Below are positions 37,977 to 47,300 of a DNA stretch of 64,000 nucleotides, piece by piece. The DNA is taken from assembly GCF_007827815.1 (NCBI RefSeq), contig NZ_VITH01000004.1, positions 421,101 to 485,100 on the forward strand, in the 5' to 3' direction. The notes beneath the pieces are model-generated. The model worked only from the letters and a program-made list of their open reading frames with translations, was not told the DNA's origin and ran no database searches. This DNA is from Azospirillum brasilense. GTDB lineage: Bacteria > Pseudomonadota > Alphaproteobacteria > Azospirillales > Azospirillaceae. The translations under genes and the position numbers were made by a program. The stretch's first letter is position 1. The number at the start of each line of letters is the position of its first letter.

Positions 37977-38475
37977 CGTGAGCGACATCTGCAGCCAGCT
38001 CACCATCGAAGCCGCGACGTTCCATCTGCCGATGTGGACGGAGTGGGGGGTTCGTGACGTTGGGCACTTGGTTCACAGCCTTGGCTGCACGTTCCTCACG
38101 GCGGCCGGCCGTGACCTCGGCTTCGCGGCGGTCTCCGAGGTGCCCGCGCCGCGCGAAGGACCGCTTGAGCACGTTGAGGAGGACGTGCGCTCGGATTCCG
38201 TCTGGTTCAATCGGACGACGAGGCGGGTGGCGCTGGTGGCCGAGTTCGAGCGCTACGCGGGGAAGCAAAAGGACTTGCGTCCAAAGGTCCAGACTCTGCT
38301 CCTTGCCCAGCAGCGGTGGGCCTGCGAGGACGCAATCCTGCTGTTGGCCTACTGGAGTGTTGGGTTCGTGACGCTGCCCGATCACGACAGCCTTCGCAGC
38401 ATCGTGCGTGGAGGCTTCAGTGCGATGGGTGGTGTGCGCGTCCCTGGCAATCCGAAGGCGCGCCTGATGTTCTAG
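37951..38475 (+). CDS. Small unrecognised protein between HerA and kinase (174 aa)
   Basis: 174 residues from the ATG at 37951, which overlaps the HerA gene by 26 bases; in-frame GTGs at 37969 and 37978 are alternative starts. A hydrophobic strand followed by acidic residues (RRVALVAEFERY, about residues 90-101) after an SDSVWFN segment loosely recalls a D...ExE nuclease core, but not strongly enough for a call. The next segment (KDLRPKVQTLLLAQQRW) is a helix. No family recognised. It is plausibly another subunit of the operon-encoded system. Confidence 0.6.
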   Translation: MSGEGSVASVSDICSQLTIEAATFHLPMWTEWGVRDVGHLVHSLGCTFLTAAGRDLGFAAVSEVPAPREGPLEHVEEDVRSDSVWFNRTTRRVALVAEFERYAGKQKDLRPKVQTLLLAQQRWACEDAILLLAYWSVGFVTLPDHDSLRSIVRGGFSAMGGVRVPGNPKARLMF

Positions 38476-38543
38476 CAGTTTGTCGTTCGTGCCGGGCAGG
38501 ACGGCCTGATTCGGCTCGAGAATATCATCCGACGAGGCGAACC

Positions 38544-40004
38544 ATGACGACCAAGTTCTTCGTCCCAAGAGCCGATCGGCGCCTCGGTGAGCGCTACGAG
38601 CTTGTCGAGTGCCTGGGCGACGGTTCTTACGGGTGGGTCTGGCGAGCCCAGCGACTGTCGGACGGCGCCCTCGTCGCGGTGAAAATTCCCAAAGCACAGG
38701 GCAAGCGAAACGAGGAGCTGGCCGAAGGCTCGCCGCTCGTTGGTCAGCCCTCGCACCCGTGCGTCGTCGACGTCCACTGGATGGGGCGTGTTCCGCCGGA
38801 GCGCGAGTGGTACGCGATCGAGATGGAGTACTTCCCCTCCATCACGCTGGCGCAGCTCCTGGATAGGGGCGAGGAGGGCTTTGTTGCCAGCTATGATAAG
38901 CTGCTGGGCGTCTTCGAGCAGGTCGTTGAAGGCTGCGCTCACCTGCATCGCGTGGGCATGTCCCACGGGGACATCAAGCCACAGAACATCCTCGTCTCCG
39001 CGGAACGCGTGAAGCTGACCGACTTCGGTTCGAGCGTTCTACCCGAGGACATGTACGCGCGAACACGCGAGAACGGCGGGACGATTCTCTACTCCGCGCC
39101 GGAGATCGTCGGCGCGACGCTGTCGACGAGAGACAGCTCATCCCGGTTCCTCAGCGATATCTATAGCCTCGGCGTGCTGCTTTACCACCTCGTCACCGCG
39201 CGGCTTCCGCACGACACGCTGAGCCAGGTGGCCCGTCACGTGCCGTTCCCAAGAGCCCGCGAGATCAACTCTTCGGTGTCACAGCCGCTCGATGACTTCA
39301 TCGACCGCTGCCTAAGGCTCGCACCGGAGGACCGCTGGCCGAGCGCCGACGCGATGCTCGACGCGTTTCGTGCGGTGCGACGCGCACAGGTTCAGTTCAC
39401 GCCCACCCGCGCTCTCGCGGTCACGCGTGCGCCACATGAGGACTGGTCAACGCAGGCTATGCTCCTCGTTGAGCGCGGCGACTACCGCGACGCGGAGCTG
39501 GTGGCGCGCGCGGAATTCGAGTCGTCAAGGGACGCACAAGCCTTCCTCCTCATGGTCCAGGCGTCATACCGGGAGGGGCGCTACTTCGACTGCATCCGTG
39601 ACCTCGAATCCCGGACCGATGTAGTCGAAGCCCAATCATCCACCGGCGCCGAGCTCCGACGTCTCGCGCTTTCGGCATACCTGGAGGTGCGCCAAGTGGA
39701 TCGCGCCAGGACCTTCGTCGCGAAGTGTCTGACAGATGCGCCTGACGCACCGGAACTGTTGCTCAAGCATGCGTCGATTCTCGCGCTCGATGCGAAGTAC
39801 GAGGCAGCAGCCGAGCAGCTCATGGCCTTGCACCGGCGACTGCCGGGCAAACCGGCAATCCTCCGGAGGCTCGTCGCCGTATTTGAGCAGATGCGCGATA
39901 CGGGAAAGGCTGCGGCCTTCCTGCGGGCTTACCAGAAGGCAGTGCCCGACGATCCATGGGCGGTCTCGAAAGCCGAGCAGTTCCGCGCGCTTGGGCTCAC
40001 GTGA
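38544..40004 (+). CDS. Ser/Thr protein kinase with C-terminal helical repeats
   Basis: 486 residues. Kinase motifs: glycine loop GDGSYG (25-30), catalytic Lys47 in VAVKIP, HGDIKPQN (141-148) in place of HRDxKxxN, DFG (160-162), APE (185-187). The core is complete; the HGD variant lacks the arginine that usually needs activation-loop phosphorylation. From about residue 295 the chain is made of alpha-helical pairs with TPR-like spacing (AMLLVERGDYRDAELVARAEF...). It is probably soluble. It is the last gene of the operon, 68 bases after the previous one. In a defence setting it could phosphorylate system partners or host factors on infection (inference). Confidence 0.9.
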   Translation: MTTKFFVPRADRRLGERYELVECLGDGSYGWVWRAQRLSDGALVAVKIPKAQGKRNEELAEGSPLVGQPSHPCVVDVHWMGRVPPEREWYAIEMEYFPSITLAQLLDRGEEGFVASYDKLLGVFEQVVEGCAHLHRVGMSHGDIKPQNILVSAERVKLTDFGSSVLPEDMYARTRENGGTILYSAPEIVGATLSTRDSSSRFLSDIYSLGVLLYHLVTARLPHDTLSQVARHVPFPRAREINSSVSQPLDDFIDRCLRLAPEDRWPSADAMLDAFRAVRRAQVQFTPTRALAVTRAPHEDWSTQAMLLVERGDYRDAELVARAEFESSRDAQAFLLMVQASYREGRYFDCIRDLESRTDVVEAQSSTGAELRRLALSAYLEVRQVDRARTFVAKCLTDAPDAPELLLKHASILALDAKYEAAAEQLMALHRRLPGKPAILRRLVAVFEQMRDTGKAAAFLRAYQKAVPDDPWAVSKAEQFRALGLT

Positions 40005-40316
40005 AGCAATAGCTAGAACAAACTCTTTTCGGCTCTGAAAGCTGGGGGCATGCGCTTGTGTAGCCGCAATGGCGGAACCAGCTGCGGGCATTGGGAGCGG
40101 CTGTTTCACCCGACATTGGCACAGCGGATGCGCCGCATCTGTGGAATTCGTTGGAGTGGCTCATGTGAAGCAGCGTAGTCTGCGTCATGGCCATCCAGCG
40201 CTTTGAGGTTATCACCAACGCCGGTGGGCGCCACGCCTGTTCCGCCGAAGAGAATGTTTGGGCTGTCGGCTATGGCCCAAGCCTGGTGCGGTGCTGTCGC
40301 TGTGCACCAGCCTGAT
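40005..40316. other. Convergent intergenic region
   Basis: About 310 bases between the stops of the kinase gene (plus) and the metallopeptidase gene (minus). I find no gene, clear hairpin terminator or long repeat in it. Confidence 0.4.
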
Positions 40317-41420
40317 CTACTGCTTTTCCTTTTCTGAGCGCCGTTTGGGTTCCGGAATCTTTCCCCGTGCCATTCGCTCAACGAATGCTGCTGTTTTGGC
40401 GATCAAGTCGATGGAAATGCCAAGCGGAACCTGGTCATGACTAAGATAACGAGAGACGTAAGCTGCGCTAGTACCCGTGAGTTCAAGACGCCGAGTAACA
40501 ATGAAGGCCACCGCTTCTGCTTCGATTTCCATCGACGCCTTATCAAGACCGGCGCGCCCCGGCCACCACCGATCAACGTCGGCGCCAAGGTGCCCTAGCA
40601 TAACGTGCGCAATTTCATGACAGAGGATGCCGAACTGACTGGGAGGTGCCAGCTGGCTGTGCACCGCAATGCGCATTTTCCAGCCCTTCGCTTCGCTCTC
40701 TCGCATTGCGAAGCCGGCGTTGGTGGACGAGAGGGGCTTGAAATCCACTCGAATGCGATGCTGCCCCGCGTTCTCGATCAGCCGCTGAAGCCAACTTTGA
40801 TCGAAGTAGCCCTCAAACTGGGCAAACGTTTCGAGCTCTTCGGGCAACGGTGGGCCGACCGTCTGATCCAAGTCATAAACCAGCATGACCGGGTGCATCG
40901 GTGCGAGAATGATCATCGGCTTAGCGTCTTCGACCAACTCGCGATTAAAGCGAATGCGCCAATCACGGGCCGTCGCATAGAAGCTGCAACTTGGATTTTG
41001 CAGTCGCACCAAAAGATTGTTGTATGGTGCGTAGTCCCTGAAGCCCGCCATGAAGTTAATCATCTCTTGGAACGCACCCGATTCACGATAAAGCCGACTC
41101 TCCTGAATCAGCGCATCAATGGTTGATCGTGCCTCGAGCTCCGGTGGCGGGTTACGAAGCGCCGATTCGAGATCATTCCCTTGCAAGATCAATAAGCAGT
41201 AATCGCGATCGGCCCTTGTGAGTTTTCGTCTTTCGGCAAGCCGGCGCAAGAGGGGCGGCAGGAGGCGCGCTGCCTCAAGGCCCACTTGATTGCGCAGATC
41301 ATTGACGAGCTCTTGGGCCGACGGGCGCCGACGCGTGCGCAGGAGGGCGAGCATAAAATCCTCGACCGCCTGGGTAAGGTCTTCAGTCTCGAAAAGATCG
41401 CCTTGAGCGATGCCTATCAC
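40317..41420 (-). CDS. ArdC-like protein with zinc metallopeptidase domain
   Basis: 367 residues. Zinc-peptidase motif HEIAH is at 268-272 (CHEIAHVMLGHL), with a likely third ligand glutamate near 300-302 (MEIEAEAVAF). The preceding domain (about 110-160, YRESGAFQEMINFMAGFRDYAPYNNLLV) matches the layout of ArdC-type antirestriction proteins, whose N-terminal domain binds single-stranded DNA. ArdC relatives occur on plasmids and phages. Here the gene follows a helicase gene with a 4-base ATGA overlap, so the two act together. It may be a protease effector or an antirestriction factor; the sequence does not decide. Confidence 0.75.
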   Translation of the reverse strand: MIGIAQGDLFETEDLTQAVEDFMLALLRTRRRPSAQELVNDLRNQVGLEAARLLPPLLRRLAERRKLTRADRDYCLLILQGNDLESALRNPPPELEARSTIDALIQESRLYRESGAFQEMINFMAGFRDYAPYNNLLVRLQNPSCSFYATARDWRIRFNRELVEDAKPMIILAPMHPVMLVYDLDQTVGPPLPEELETFAQFEGYFDQSWLQRLIENAGQHRIRVDFKPLSSTNAGFAMRESEAKGWKMRIAVHSQLAPPSQFGILCHEIAHVMLGHLGADVDRWWPGRAGLDKASMEIEAEAVAFIVTRRLELTGTSAAYVSRYLSHDQVPLGISIDLIAKTAAFVERMARGKIPEPKRRSEKEKQ

Positions 41421-44104
41421 TCGTCAATGCTCCCGCCATGGTTGATTGCGCCCGCACCTCGAACTCTGCTTTGCGATGCCAGCGCGTTCGATTTCCATGC
41501 CTTCTCACCCCTGAGGCGCGGGTCGCCGTAGCGATCCATCAGCTCCCGCGCCACTTTGGGGCCAAATTGATTTCGAACGTAGGGATGCACGTGCAAGTGC
41601 TCCAACGCGTCCCGCACGGTGCGCCACCCAAGGTGCTGGCCGCTGCGCTGTCGGCTACGTCCCTCGACCAGCGTGTCCAGCTTGTCCTGGGCCTCGAGCG
41701 ACAGGCCCTGGGACTGCGGGAGGTACAGGAATGCGCGACCGCTGACCGCGAAGGGATCGCCGGCCGGTTGGGTGCCCGCCGCCTTCTCCTCCTCGTCCAC
41801 CTGCGGCTGCGCTTCGGGAACCGGCCCCGGAACGAGTCCGTCCACGTCGACGTGCTCGCTCCAGCGGTCGAACACGAAGTGCTCCGGCCTCGCGGCCACC
41901 CACGGCGTCAGCGCGCCGCTGTGGGACATGACGAGCTGGTACTTGGCACGCGTCATGGCGACGTAAAAGCGGCAGGCGTCGCGGAACTGCTCCTCCTGCG
42001 GCATGTCGGCGGCGGGAAGCACGCCGTCTTGGCAGTTCAGGATGCACATCACGTCGAACTCGTAGCCCTTCGTCTGCTCGAGGTCCGACAGGAAAATGTG
42101 GCCGTCGCCGAGCGCGCGCGTGCCGTCGAGCACGGGCAGGCCGAGCCGCTCGCCGAACTTCTGCATGTCGCGCAGTGTGAAGCCGGCAACGGCGATGCAG
42201 ACCTTGCGCGGCTTCTCGTCGATGTAGTCCTTGGCGATGGCCAGCGCGCACGCGACCTCCTGCTGCAGCGACGCGGCTTGCAGCACCAGCGGCTTTGGCG
42301 TCGAGAAGTTGGCGTATTCCGGCTCGATGATCTCCAGCTCGCCGTCGAACTGAACGTCGTTGGCCAGCGTGCCGACGAACACCTCGTAGGCGGCGCGCAA
42401 GATCTCCCGGCTGTTGCGGTAGTTGCGCTCGAGCTTGCGCGACCGCGCCCCAGGAATGTCGATGCCGGCGTCGCGGAACGATTGGTGCTTGGCCTGGACC
42501 TGCTGCGCGAGGTCGCCGCAGAGGAACAGGTCGTTCTCGCCGGGAGCGGCGAGGCGGCGCAGGATGGCCAGCTCGATCGTCCCGAAATCCTGCGCCTCGT
42601 CGACGAGCACGTGCGCGTATTCCGGCTCCAGCCGATCGACGTACCGGTGCAGCTGCACCGACAAGCCGATCTGGTCGATCACCCCCACGTCGCGCATCTT
42701 GCGTTCCCAGGCGTCCAGGGCGCCGACCACGGTGGCGCGCCACGGCGTGTCGAACGGCACGCCCCGCCCCCGGCGCTCGACGCTCTTGTCCAGGTAGCCC
42801 GACCGCCGCTCCCGCCCGAACGCGCTGCGCAGCCAATCGAATTCCTGGCGGATGTAGGCCTCCGGGCTGACGCCGCGGCTGTTCAGCGACTTGTGAACGC
42901 CGATCAGGCACGCCGCCGAGTCGTTGTTGCGCCAGCACCGGTAGTACTCGCGCCAAATCTCGTCGATGTGCTCGTTCAGCTTCCACGTGATGTCGCTGTA
43001 GAGGCGGTCGTTCTCGGGCTCGAAGCGATGCAGGTAGCGCTGGCACAGCTCGAAGAACGAGGTGACCTGGATGCGCTGCGCCACGCCCTCGGACGGGGAG
43101 ACGTGGTCGACGAGGCGGCGGATCAGGGTGGCCAGCGGGCGGTTCAGCGTGACGACGAGCACCGGCTTGCCCGGCGCGCGCTCGGCCAAGCGCACCGCCC
43201 GCTTGACCACGATGCAGGTCTTGCCCGAGCCGCTGACCCCCGACAGCTTGGCGGCGCCGTTGAAGTCCTCGTCGACGATGGCCTGCTGCGCGGGATGCAG
43301 GAACAGCATCCAGTCCTCGTAGCTGGCCGTCTGCATGAACCGCTCGATCCAGCGCACGTAGTCGTCCGACCCGACGCGAATGACGCGCACCGTCGTGCCG
43401 TCGCGCACTTCGACCACCTCGTCGTGTTCGAGGTCGAGCAGCGGCTGAGCGTCGCCGGTGAAGAGCTGGATGCGCCGCACCGCCTCATCGAGGTCGCCTT
43501 CGCGCAGCGCCGTGAGCACGTCGTAAATGGCGTGCGCCTGCTCCTGGTCGCCGACGCGCGTGGTGGCATGCCAGATGTCCTCCGGCGAACTGGTGCTCTC
43601 CAACTTCATCAGGCCCGCGAGCACGCTGGCGCTCAACCCTGCGGTGAGCGCGTCGAGCTGCTCCGGCGGCAAGCGCTCGGCCAGAGGACCGGGGGCGAGG
43701 TCGGTGCCGCCCTTGCGCGCAGCCGTTCCGTCGGCGGTCTCGGGCGTTCGGAACGTCACCTCGACCCGCCGCTCGGTGTCGATGGTGGGGGTGAGCCCCT
43801 TGTGCCCCTCCAGCCAGCGATCCGTCTCGTCATGAGTGCCGCAAAAGCACAAGAAGACGAAGCGCTCGTTTTGCACGGTGACCAAGCGGTAACCGTCGCC
43901 TAAGTCGTACTTCACGCAATGGTCGATGCGGCTCTCGCCGTTGTTCGTTACCGAAAGCGTCCGGAACGGGAGTTCCGACCCGTGCTCGATGTCGTAGATC
44001 AGCACTTTGAGGCGGTTGGCGACCTTCTGGGGGCGCCCTCCGCGGGCGTGGAGCGCAACCAGCTGGCGGTCAAAGTCTTTGAGACGCTGGTAAGTGATGG
44101 CCAT
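41417..44104 (-). CDS. UvrD-family helicase with N-terminal RelE-like domain
   Basis: 895 residues from the ATG at 44104 (MAITYQRLKDFD). The first 100 residues resemble the ParE/RelE toxin fold (LPFRTLSVTN...GYRLVTVQNERFVFLCFCGTHDETDRWL), ahead of a linker domain and a superfamily 1 helicase. Walker A GVSGSGKT is at 289-296, Walker B reads LVDEAQDFG, and a later KGYEFDVMCIL motif and AMTRAKYQL motif VI are present. UvrD-like motors translocate on single-stranded DNA. The toxin-like front could be a nuclease or a protein-docking unit. The stop overlaps the metallopeptidase start (ATGA). Confidence 0.82.
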   Translation of the reverse strand: MAITYQRLKDFDRQLVALHARGGRPQKVANRLKVLIYDIEHGSELPFRTLSVTNNGESRIDHCVKYDLGDGYRLVTVQNERFVFLCFCGTHDETDRWLEGHKGLTPTIDTERRVEVTFRTPETADGTAARKGGTDLAPGPLAERLPPEQLDALTAGLSASVLAGLMKLESTSSPEDIWHATTRVGDQEQAHAIYDVLTALREGDLDEAVRRIQLFTGDAQPLLDLEHDEVVEVRDGTTVRVIRVGSDDYVRWIERFMQTASYEDWMLFLHPAQQAIVDEDFNGAAKLSGVSGSGKTCIVVKRAVRLAERAPGKPVLVVTLNRPLATLIRRLVDHVSPSEGVAQRIQVTSFFELCQRYLHRFEPENDRLYSDITWKLNEHIDEIWREYYRCWRNNDSAACLIGVHKSLNSRGVSPEAYIRQEFDWLRSAFGRERRSGYLDKSVERRGRGVPFDTPWRATVVGALDAWERKMRDVGVIDQIGLSVQLHRYVDRLEPEYAHVLVDEAQDFGTIELAILRRLAAPGENDLFLCGDLAQQVQAKHQSFRDAGIDIPGARSRKLERNYRNSREILRAAYEVFVGTLANDVQFDGELEIIEPEYANFSTPKPLVLQAASLQQEVACALAIAKDYIDEKPRKVCIAVAGFTLRDMQKFGERLGLPVLDGTRALGDGHIFLSDLEQTKGYEFDVMCILNCQDGVLPAADMPQEEQFRDACRFYVAMTRAKYQLVMSHSGALTPWVAARPEHFVFDRWSEHVDVDGLVPGPVPEAQPQVDEEEKAAGTQPAGDPFAVSGRAFLYLPQSQGLSLEAQDKLDTLVEGRSRQRSGQHLGWRTVRDALEHLHVHPYVRNQFGPKVARELMDRYGDPRLRGEKAWKSNALASQSRVRGAGAINHGGSIDE

Positions 44105-44342
44105 TCGTGCGTAGTCCCCGCGCCGACCGCAGTGCCTGCGTCCGCCGGTTCCTGTCCGGCGCACACCCCCTACGGCTTCCTTTCGTCGAAGATGCTGTCA
44201 AAAACATCGTGGCGAGACAAGAGCTTTCGCGCGTAAGGAGAGCGTGGGATTGCCTTAAAATCCCGTGGTTGGTGCTCTTGCGGGGCACCGGCTGGCCGGC
44301 GCGGGCGCATGGTCGTCTCGCCCGGCCGGCCGTCGAGGGGGG

Positions 44343-47300
44343 CTAATGCCCGAGAATCCGCGTTCGAGCCGTTTCGCGGATCTCATCGGCGTAAACGGCG
44401 CCGAACGACCCGCCGGGGTGGTCGCGTGAGGTCAGCAGGCGGTCGCGGAAGCCATGCCTGGCGTACCAGGCTTCCTTGGCTTCCCAGTCGTCGCGGTAGC
44501 CCTGGTTGGCGAGCATGCCCAGGTGCTCCCAGTACCACGTGCGCCCGCCGTGGATGATGGTGAAGTCGGGCAGGCAGAAGTCGTCGGGGTCGGTGGGGGC
44601 GCACAGGCGTTGCTCGTACAGCGGCTGCAGCCCGAGCCCCTTGAGCGTCTCGTAAACGATGATCTCGCTCTTCGACCGCATCGGCGTGCCATCCTCGGCG
44701 CGGTGCACCAGGCCCTCCGGCCGGTAGCGCGGCGGCAGCGGCACGTCGGCCCCGGCGTCGCCGAGCAGGAGGTCGAACATGCAGGTCGAGCGCCGCGCCG
44801 TCTCGGAGAGGGCGGGGTTGCGCAGGCGCTCGAGGACCTCGGTGTCCTTCTCGGCCAGCACGATGAGCGTGCCGCGGTAGCGGGTCAGCGCGGTGTACAG
44901 CAGCTCACGCGACAGGGTCTGCGCCTTGCGCGGCAACACGAAGATCACCCCGCCGAAGTCGCTACCCTGCGCCTTGTGCACGGTGAGCGCGTACGCGAGC
45001 TCAAGGCTCTCCTCGACCTCGCTCTTGAGGTAGCGGTAGGACGCCTTGGGCTGCGTCGAGAAGTTGACGTGAAGCTTGTCCTGGCCCTTCTCCTCCCCGG
45101 GCTTCTTCTTCCACGCCGCCGTGACGATGCCGATTTCGCCGTTTGCCACGAAGCGCATGCCCTCCGTGCCCTCCGGCAGCCACTTCGGCTCGTTGACCCT
45201 CTGCATCACCTTGTCGTGGAACACGATCCCCTGGTCGCCCATCGCGCGCGGCCAGCGGTTGGCGTTGTTGGCGTTGGCCAGTTCCCTGCCGCGGTAGCGC
45301 TCCTGCACCACGCGGTTGATCTCGCCTGTGCCGAACGGGTGGATGCGGGTGGGCGAGATGATCTGCCACGCCTCCGAGCGCTTCCACTCCTCCTCGCTTA
45401 TGCCGAGCGAGCGGTCGAACGACTTGGCGTCTCCCGGCGTGATGTTGAGCATGGCGAACGCCTCGTCCAGCTTCGCCAGGAGGCTGCCGTGGTCGTTCCA
45501 CGTCATCAGCGTCAGGTCGCCGTGGGTGGACGAGCGCGCGACACGGGAAATGACCATGTCGTCGCCGGGCGGACTCTCGTCCCGGTACCCGTTGGCCAGC
45601 TGCAGCCCGACGGCCATCCCTCCCGCCCCGTCGGTGCGCATGCAGGTGCCCAGGTCCGCAACGCAGCCCGGATGGGCCTGGCGCAGCCAGCGCAGCATGT
45701 CGATGAACGGCCGGCCAGGGCCAATCGGGGGCAGCTGGCAGGGGTCGCCGACGAAGATGAGGCGGGCAATCGCACCGGTGTTGATGGCGCGGAACAGCGC
45801 GGCGAGCAGTTCCACCGATGGCATCGAGCTTTCGTCGATCACCACCGTGTTGTAGCTCAACTTGCCCTTCTCGGGGGTTTCCAGGATGCGGTAGTTGGGG
45901 CCGAGCATGCCCGCATCGCTGAGCACCTGGTGGATGGTCGCGGCCGGCCGGCCGGTGCTGGTCTGCAGCTTGACGCGCGCTTTGCCGGTCGGCGCGGCGA
46001 GCAGGGTGGAGCGTGGCCCCTCGAGCGCGCGCAGGGTGCGCAGGAAGATCCTGAGGACGGACGTCTTGCCGGTGCCCGCACCGCCGGTCAGCACGCTGAG
46101 CCGGTTGCGGTACAGCACCTCGAGCGCCATGATCTTCTCGTCGATCGCGGCGTGTTCTCGACCAGTCTGCGGCTCGCCGAATCCGCCCTCCTCCTCGGGC
46201 ACGGTGAGCAGCGCCCGCCAGTCCGGCCCCTCGGCCGGCAGGTCGGCCAGCGCCCCCACCTGCTTCTTGATCACCTGGGCGATTTCGAGCTCCCAGCGCC
46301 GCACGCTCTTGAGAGCCGCGAGGCGGAGGATCGGCCTCTCGCCCTCCGTAGGCTTGGCGGCACCGAGGTCCTCGCGCAGTTCGGCCAGCTCGTCGTCCGC
46401 TCCGTCCGCTGCCGCGTTGGCGTCGGCTCGCTTCCACGACTCGGGAGCGGGAACGTCGCGGAACCAGAGGATCTGCTCGTGAAACGTGCGGTCCTCGCTG
46501 CTCCAGATCGTTTCGGCATCGGCGGCGCAGCGGCGCGACTCGGGAAAGAAGCCGGCAGCGCGTTGCACCAGCGTGGGGAAGGGCAGCAGGCTGTCGCCGG
46601 CGCTGGCGGCGCGCTGCAGCACGGCGACCATGGTGGCGCGCACGCGGCGGTGGTCGTGCGGCGGCAGCGGCGGGTCCGTGCGGAAACGCGCGGCGTCGCC
46701 CTCCGGCAGCATACCCTGGTCGATAACTTCGAGGCTAACTGGGGCGCTGCGCTTGGTGCCGCAATCCTGTTCGAACAGGCGGTACGGGTTCTCGAGAATG
46801 GCATCGTTGGTGGCGAGAATGCCGCGCTGCTTGCGCGTATCCTCGTTGAGGATGTCCGCGATCTGGTCGGTCGTCAGCTCGAAGCGCACGAGCAGGTCGA
46901 TGAGCTTGTGCCGGCTCGGCATCTTGCGCCAGCAGAGGATTGCTTCGGCCAGGCTGTGCGCGTAGTCGGCCTCCGGCTGACGGCGGCCTTCGAACAGGTC
47001 CTTCACGTGTTGCCAAGGATCGCGGCCGTTGCGCTCGAGCTGACGCAGGACAGTGGCGTGGTATCCGATTCCCTGAGAGCAGCCGAGCGCGCGCAGCATG
47101 GCGCCGATGCCGGGGTAGGCGCCGCGCCCGGACCAGACTTCGTCGAGAGCGCCATCGAGCCAGGCAAGCGCGCCCGCCCAGTCACCATCGACGCCACGCC
47201 CCGCTTTGCGGTCGGCCTCCAGACGCTCGACTGTGGTCATGATGGCGAGCAGCGCCGAGACGGCTTGGCCGTCGCTGAGATGTTCGGCGACATACGAGAA

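Noticed and set aside
38011..38475. Calling the 174-residue protein a nuclease
   Set aside because: Only a loose D...ExE pattern is present; not enough for a functional call.
22452..40004. Calling the operon BREX or DISARM
   Set aside because: I see no PglZ-like phosphatase, no BrxL/Lon-like protease, and no DISARM DrmA/DrmB set; the HerA gene and kinase argue against both.
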